From positions 1-10,929 of the forward strand of contig JAUVDU010000023.1 of assembly GCA_030595135.1 (NCBI GenBank): DNA of 10,929 bases, given 5' to 3'. Source of the DNA: Deltaproteobacteria bacterium. GTDB lineage: Bacteria > Desulfobacterota > Anaeroferrophillalia > Anaeroferrophillales > Tharpellaceae. Below the pieces are notes generated by a model. It ran no database searches, was not told the origin of the DNA, and saw nothing but the letters and a program-made list of their open reading frames with translations. Made by a program: the position numbers and the translations under genes. Shown piece after piece: positions 6,889-10,929 of this stretch; position 1 is the stretch's first letter, and each line of letters opens with the position of its first letter.

Positions 6889-7764
6889 ATGAAAACTATC
6901 GTTGTCTCCGCCGCTGATGCCGGTTTTTTTTACTTGCTTCAAGGTTTGATAGAGTCATTGCTCACCTTAAACGAAAATGATTGTCCACAACTAGGAGTGC
7001 TCGATCTGGGCCTTGCGCCTGATCATCTTACCTGGCTAAAAGAACGGAAGGTCATCACGGTCACCCCGGAATGGGACTTTGAATTTGCCGACCGCGACAC
7101 TAAAGACCGACGTTTCATGGCCCAAACCGCCCGCCCTTTTCTAACTAAATATTTTCCGGACTATGATATCTTGATCTGGATGGATGCCGACACCTGGATT
7201 CAGGAACGTGACGCCCTCGGCTGGCTACAGTACATAGCCGCCCAAAACCGCTTGGCAATTTGCCAGGAGATGCACAGAGCCTACAAACGGCATTATCAAA
7301 ATCAGGAAATTTTCGGAAAATACGCCATCTTTAAAGATTTTTTTGGCCCTGAAGCAGCGGAAACTTATGGCTTTATGCCATCAATTAATGTTGGAGTCTT
7401 CGCCCTTTCAAGCCAAGCTCCCCATTGGCAAGCTTGGCGCCAGGTTATGACCCAGGCCTTACACGTTGAAAGTAGTTTTTTCGCCGAACAAACCAGTCTC
7501 GATTATGCAATCTACAAAGACAATCTACCGGTAAGCTGGCTTCCGGCCCGCGGCAATTGGCTTTGCCACCAGGCTCTACCAAAATTTTGCCCGAGGCAGA
7601 AACGGCTCGTGGAACCTAGCCCTCCATACGACCCTCTGTGGGTTGTCCATCTAACCATGGCCACCAAAAACACTGCAATTGAGTTAAAAACAACCCAAGG
7701 AAAAACCTTGACCTCAAAATTAAATTTTCAACACATGCGACAGCTATTACAGTACAACAATTGA
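6889..7764 (+). CDS. GT-A-fold, GT8-like glycosyltransferase
   Basis: 291 residues. The start MKTIVVSAADAGFFYLLQGL gives a first beta strand and helix of a nucleotide-sugar-binding Rossmann-like domain. IWMDADTWIQ contains the metal-binding DxD (D99-D101). FMPSINVGVFAL fits the acceptor-side NxG strand of GT8 enzymes, EQTSLDYAIY the following helix, and VVHLTMATKN near the C-terminus resembles the HxxG metal-ligand region, although the glycine is not there. Family assignment to GT8 is therefore approximate; a general GT-A fold with a metal-dependent DxD is firmer. An AAAGG lies about 12 bases before the ATG. Its stop TGA shares one base with the ATG of the next gene, pointing to translational coupling with the large GT41 protein. 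A run of eight T (6924-6931) lies in codons 12-15. Confidence 0.82.
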   Translation: MKTIVVSAADAGFFYLLQGLIESLLTLNENDCPQLGVLDLGLAPDHLTWLKERKVITVTPEWDFEFADRDTKDRRFMAQTARPFLTKYFPDYDILIWMDADTWIQERDALGWLQYIAAQNRLAICQEMHRAYKRHYQNQEIFGKYAIFKDFFGPEAAETYGFMPSINVGVFALSSQAPHWQAWRQVMTQALHVESSFFAEQTSLDYAIYKDNLPVSWLPARGNWLCHQALPKFCPRQKRLVEPSPPYDPLWVVHLTMATKNTAIELKTTQGKTLTSKLNFQHMRQLLQYNN

Positions 7765-10700
7765 TGCAACAGAACCTTATGACAAAACAAAAAAAAACCG
7801 AGGCTACGAAATGGTTCAAAACAGGAGTCATTGCCCAAGATCAAAAACAGTTTGAGCAAGCTATCAACGCCTACACGAAAGTTCTCCAGTTAACTCCCGG
7901 TCATTTTGAAGCAACCTACAACCTGGCGGTGCTCTACCATGAGCAGGGGAAACTGGATCTGGCCCAACAAACCTATGTCGAAGCACTTAAACAAAATCCC
8001 GCATCGGCCTTGACATACAAAGGTCTAGGCGATATTTTATTTGCCCGCCAGGAAGCCGAACGAGCGCTATCGTCCTATCATCAGGCCTTAAAAATTAAAC
8101 CCGATTTCCCAGAAGCCTGGTACAATGCCGGAGTCGTTGAAAAACATCTACAACACCTGCCGGCGGCCATAACTGCATATCAACAAGCCATAAGATTAAA
8201 GCCAGACTATACCAGCGCCTTGGCTGGTCTTTCCGAACTTTCCCAACAAACAAGTAGTATTCCCGAAACTTTAACATTTCTGACAGGCATCATCAGAGAC
8301 AACCCCAAAAATGTGCCATTACAACTGACCATGGCGGAAATCTTCTACCACAATCAACAGCCTGAAAAAGCGCTGACCTTCATTCTCGAAAGCCTTAAAA
8401 TCGATAAACATAACGGCGAAGCATTCAATCTCTTGGGATTGATCCATTTGCAACGGGGAGAAACGGATACAGCTCGCCGTTTTCTGACTCAGGCACGAGA
8501 GTTCTCACCAAATTCAATGAAAATCAATAGCAACCTGCTCTACTCTTTCCTAACAGACCCGGAAGCGAAACCAAAAGAGTACCTCCAGGAAATCTCACTC
8601 TGGTGGCGAGAGCATGGGACACCACTGGCCACGGAAACAATTTACAACCACAAACGCAACCTTGTTTCCAAAAGACGTTTACGACTGGCATTCATTTCCG
8701 GAGATTTCCGCCGTCACTCGGTCAGCTACTTTTTTCTTCCTCTGATCAGCAATCTAACAGCAGAAAATTTTGAAATCTTTTGTTATTCAGACACCTACAA
8801 AACGGACAATTACACAACTAACATTCAAGAACATGCCGACCATTGGCGGCCGACATATGGACTTGATGACTACGTTGTGGCAAAAATGATAGAACGTGAC
8901 AAAATTGACATTTTTGTCGAGCTTTCCGGCCACACCGCCAACAATCGTCTAGCCGTCATTGCCCGCCAACCGGCTCCGGTGCAATTCTCGTGGCTCGGCT
9001 ACCCAGCCTCAACCGGAATCTCAAACAACACCTTTCGGCTTTCCGACAAAATCGCCGACCCTCCTGCGTATCATGATCATTATACAGAAACACTTGCCTA
9101 CTTATCACCTTTATTCCTTTGTTACGCCCCCCCACCTGAGGCTAACACTCTACCTGCCACCAAGATACCCTGCAACGACAAACGGCTGGTTTTCGCTTCT
9201 TTCAACAACTCCGTCAAAATCAACCAAAAAGTCATCAAGGTCTGGGCAAAAATTCTAAAACGCCTGCCCGATGCCATCCTCATCCTTAAAACCAGAACTT
9301 TAAAAGATGAATCAGTCAACATTTTCTTCAAAAAAAGCTTTGCTAACAACGGTATTAACCCAGAGAGAATCTTTATTTATGGTAATGATTTTTCGGTTGT
9401 TGATCATTTCAGTGCCTATAATGAAGTTGACATAGCTCTCGACTCTTTCCCTTATAACGGCACAACTACAACTTGCGATGCACTATGGATGGGGGTTCCG
9501 GTCATCACTTTGCGGGGTGACACCCATGCAGCTCGGGTTGGAACTACACTCCTGCAAGCCTTGGGCTGTCCTGAGCTGATCGCTACCGATGAATTCGACT
9601 ACATAGAAAAAGTGGTCAACCTGGCGACCGATCCTGAACGCCTTTCTCGATATCACGACACCATTCGCAAAAGTATGCAAGATTCACCGATTATGAATGC
9701 CGCCGGTTTCGCCGCCGGTTTTACTGAGATAATGAAAAAACGCTGGGAAGAATGGCGTTCCAAACGCTCAAAGATTTTACAACGCCTGGCTTATGAAAAA
9801 GGGGAACTTCTCGGTCTGCCATCAGAACTGGCAAAAATTTTACCTGAAAATGAGGCCGCTCTATCCCTTTTAGAACGTGCTGTAGAAACAAACCAGTCCA
9901 TCTATCCTTTCTTAAAACTGGGCCAACAATACATCAACGAACAGAAACTGGAAGAGGCCTATATCTGTTTCAGGGAAGAACTCTCCAATAACGCCGACAA
10001 TTACACGGCTCGCTTTGCTCTGGCCCATACCTTAGAAAATCTAGGCAACGATGATGAAGCAGCATGTCACTATCGTAAAGTTCTGCAAACTAACCCGGAG
10101 ATGGTAAACGCCGCAGCTAATTTAAGTTCTCTTTTAAACCGCCAAAACAATAGCGACGAAGCCCTTAAAATTTTACTTACCGCCCGCCAACAAACACCTG
10201 ATAATAACTCCGTCAACTTTCAGTTAGCAAACACTTATTACCATCTTCGCCGCCTCGAGGAAGCTTATGACACCCTCTGCCACTGCCTCAAACTTGAACC
10301 GAAACAGGCCGGAATCTGGAATAACCTCGGTTATTTGATGGCCGAATCAGGAAAATCCGAAAAGGCCACTGAATGTTATCGTCACGCTTTAAGTATCGAT
10401 CCCGGCTGTATAGAGGCACAAACCAATCTCATTTGGCGCCTGACCCAGACCTGCGCCTGGCAAGAACTAGAAAAAGTAAGGCGAGACTGCAACCATTTTG
10501 CCCCCTTGCTCAGCATAATCCTGCAACCCGATCCACAACAAAACCTGCAACATGCCCAAACTGCTATACGGAAATCAAGTAAAAAGTGTAAAACCATGGC
10601 CCAACCACCACGGTCAATCTCACAAAAAGAAAGTATAATTAAAATCGGCTACCTTTCATGCGATTACAGAGATCACCCCGTAGCCCATAATATACTCAAT

Positions 10701-10929
10701 CTCTTCCGCCTCCATGACCGTAACCATTTTCATATTACCGCCTACTCCTGCGGCCCTGATGACAACAGTGACTATCGCAACCGCATCCAAAAAGATTGTG
10801 ATACTTTTGTCGATTTACAAAAAATGAACGACTCTGATAGCGCCAAAAAAATTCGTGCCGACGGCATTCACATCCTGATTGAACTGATGGGCCATACCCG
10901 CGAAAACCGGCTTGGCATCTGTGCCTTTA
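7764..10929 (+). CDS. Giant TPR-GT41-TPR-GT41 protein: tandem SPINDLY/O-GlcNAc-transferase-like enzyme (3' end outside window)
   Basis: The frame is open without a stop for at least 1055 residues to the window edge. ATG 7764 overlaps the preceding TGA by one base; ATG 7779 is an alternative, and neither has a clear Shine-Dalgarno. Residues about 15-290 are TPRs. GT41 domain 1 (about 304-670) shows LAFISGDFRRHSV with H318 where human OGT has its active-site histidine, ELSGHT (386-391), PAPVQFSWLGYP (W410), FNNSVK with K485 at the UDP-binding lysine position, and LDSFPYNGTTTTCDALWMGVP. Residues about 705-900 form a second TPR block. GT41 domain 2 starts near 959 with IGYLSCDYRDHPVAH (H971), then DGIHILIELMGHT, and is cut off by the window. 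The family transfers GlcNAc or another sugar to Ser/Thr of proteins in the cytoplasm. The two catalytic domains differ clearly, so this is not a recent duplication. A run of nine A (7789-7797) follows the start. Confidence 0.92.
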   Translation, partial: MQQNLMTKQKKTEATKWFKTGVIAQDQKQFEQAINAYTKVLQLTPGHFEATYNLAVLYHEQGKLDLAQQTYVEALKQNPASALTYKGLGDILFARQEAERALSSYHQALKIKPDFPEAWYNAGVVEKHLQHLPAAITAYQQAIRLKPDYTSALAGLSELSQQTSSIPETLTFLTGIIRDNPKNVPLQLTMAEIFYHNQQPEKALTFILESLKIDKHNGEAFNLLGLIHLQRGETDTARRFLTQAREFSPNSMKINSNLLYSFLTDPEAKPKEYLQEISLWWREHGTPLATETIYNHKRNLVSKRRLRLAFISGDFRRHSVSYFFLPLISNLTAENFEIFCYSDTYKTDNYTTNIQEHADHWRPTYGLDDYVVAKMIERDKIDIFVELSGHTANNRLAVIARQPAPVQFSWLGYPASTGISNNTFRLSDKIADPPAYHDHYTETLAYLSPLFLCYAPPPEANTLPATKIPCNDKRLVFASFNNSVKINQKVIKVWAKILKRLPDAILILKTRTLKDESVNIFFKKSFANNGINPERIFIYGNDFSVVDHFSAYNEVDIALDSFPYNGTTTTCDALWMGVPVITLRGDTHAARVGTTLLQALGCPELIATDEFDYIEKVVNLATDPERLSRYHDTIRKSMQDSPIMNAAGFAAGFTEIMKKRWEEWRSKRSKILQRLAYEKGELLGLPSELAKILPENEAALSLLERAVETNQSIYPFLKLGQQYINEQKLEEAYICFREELSNNADNYTARFALAHTLENLGNDDEAACHYRKVLQTNPEMVNAAANLSSLLNRQNNSDEALKILLTARQQTPDNNSVNFQLANTYYHLRRLEEAYDTLCHCLKLEPKQAGIWNNLGYLMAESGKSEKATECYRHALSIDPGCIEAQTNLIWRLTQTCAWQELEKVRRDCNHFAPLLSIILQPDPQQNLQHAQTAIRKSSKKCKTMAQPPRSISQKESIIKIGYLSCDYRDHPVAHNILNLFRLHDRNHFHITAYSCGPDDNSDYRNRIQKDCDTFVDLQKMNDSDSAKKIRADGIHILIELMGHTRENRLGICAF

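Noticed and set aside
8959..9258. 99-codon plus-strand frame inside the GT41 gene
   Set aside because: It lies wholly within the first GT41 catalytic domain in another frame and has low-complexity Pro/Thr/Ser content.
1..10929. CRISPR array, insertion sequence or transposase
   Set aside because: No regularly spaced repeats, no transposase or integrase motif and no terminal inverted repeats were seen. The only long repeat found is the pair of gene 3' ends.

Overview
The window looks like an accessory stretch of an anaerobic Gram-negative-type chromosome. The weak guess is a Desulfobacterota/Desulfuromonadia-like bacterium. It rests on the FolD subtype, the HipA subtype and the abundance of TPR-glycosyltransferase fusions; no rRNA or other decisive taxonomic marker is present. 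Base composition is moderate (roughly half G+C) and is AT-rich around the HipA-like module.

Left edge (1-600): the C-terminal half of folD (one-carbon/folate metabolism) ends in a strong hairpin terminator that also has an A-run on its left side and so could work in both directions. Directly after it, on the minus strand, are about 24 codons of the C-terminus of a lost TPR-glycosyltransferase paralogue.

Middle left (601-2428): a HipA-kinase-like gene and a downstream XRE-type HTH gene, a toxin-antitoxin-like pair in toxin-first order. The HipA frame is interrupted by a single in-frame TAA, so the kinase is probably inactive while the HTH gene is intact. A good promoter and two matching palindromes, 43 bp apart, lie upstream. 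The module sits between two direct copies (about 84% identical over 50 bp) of the 3' end of a TPR-glycosyltransferase gene.

Middle (2471-5577): two divergent paralogues, each with N-terminal TPRs and a C-terminal GT9-like (heptosyltransferase-type GT-B) domain. Right side (5693-10929): a co-directional run of a GT4-type glycosyltransferase, a GT8-like GT-A enzyme with a DxD motif, and, overlapping the latter by one base, a very large open frame that leaves the window. This frame has the order TPR, GT41 (SPINDLY/O-GlcNAc-transferase-like) domain, second TPR block, second GT41 domain, all without a stop codon over at least 1055 residues.

Taken together, the right two thirds is a glycosylation locus combining four catalytic fold families. 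The TPR-GT41 enzyme would plausibly start O-glycosylation of a protein (flagellin, pilin or surface protein; the target is not visible here), and the GT4, GT8-like and GT9-like enzymes could extend or vary the glycan. The most unusual object is the tandem two-catalytic-domain GT41 protein. The next most unusual is the decayed HipA-like module lodged between duplicated gene ends.
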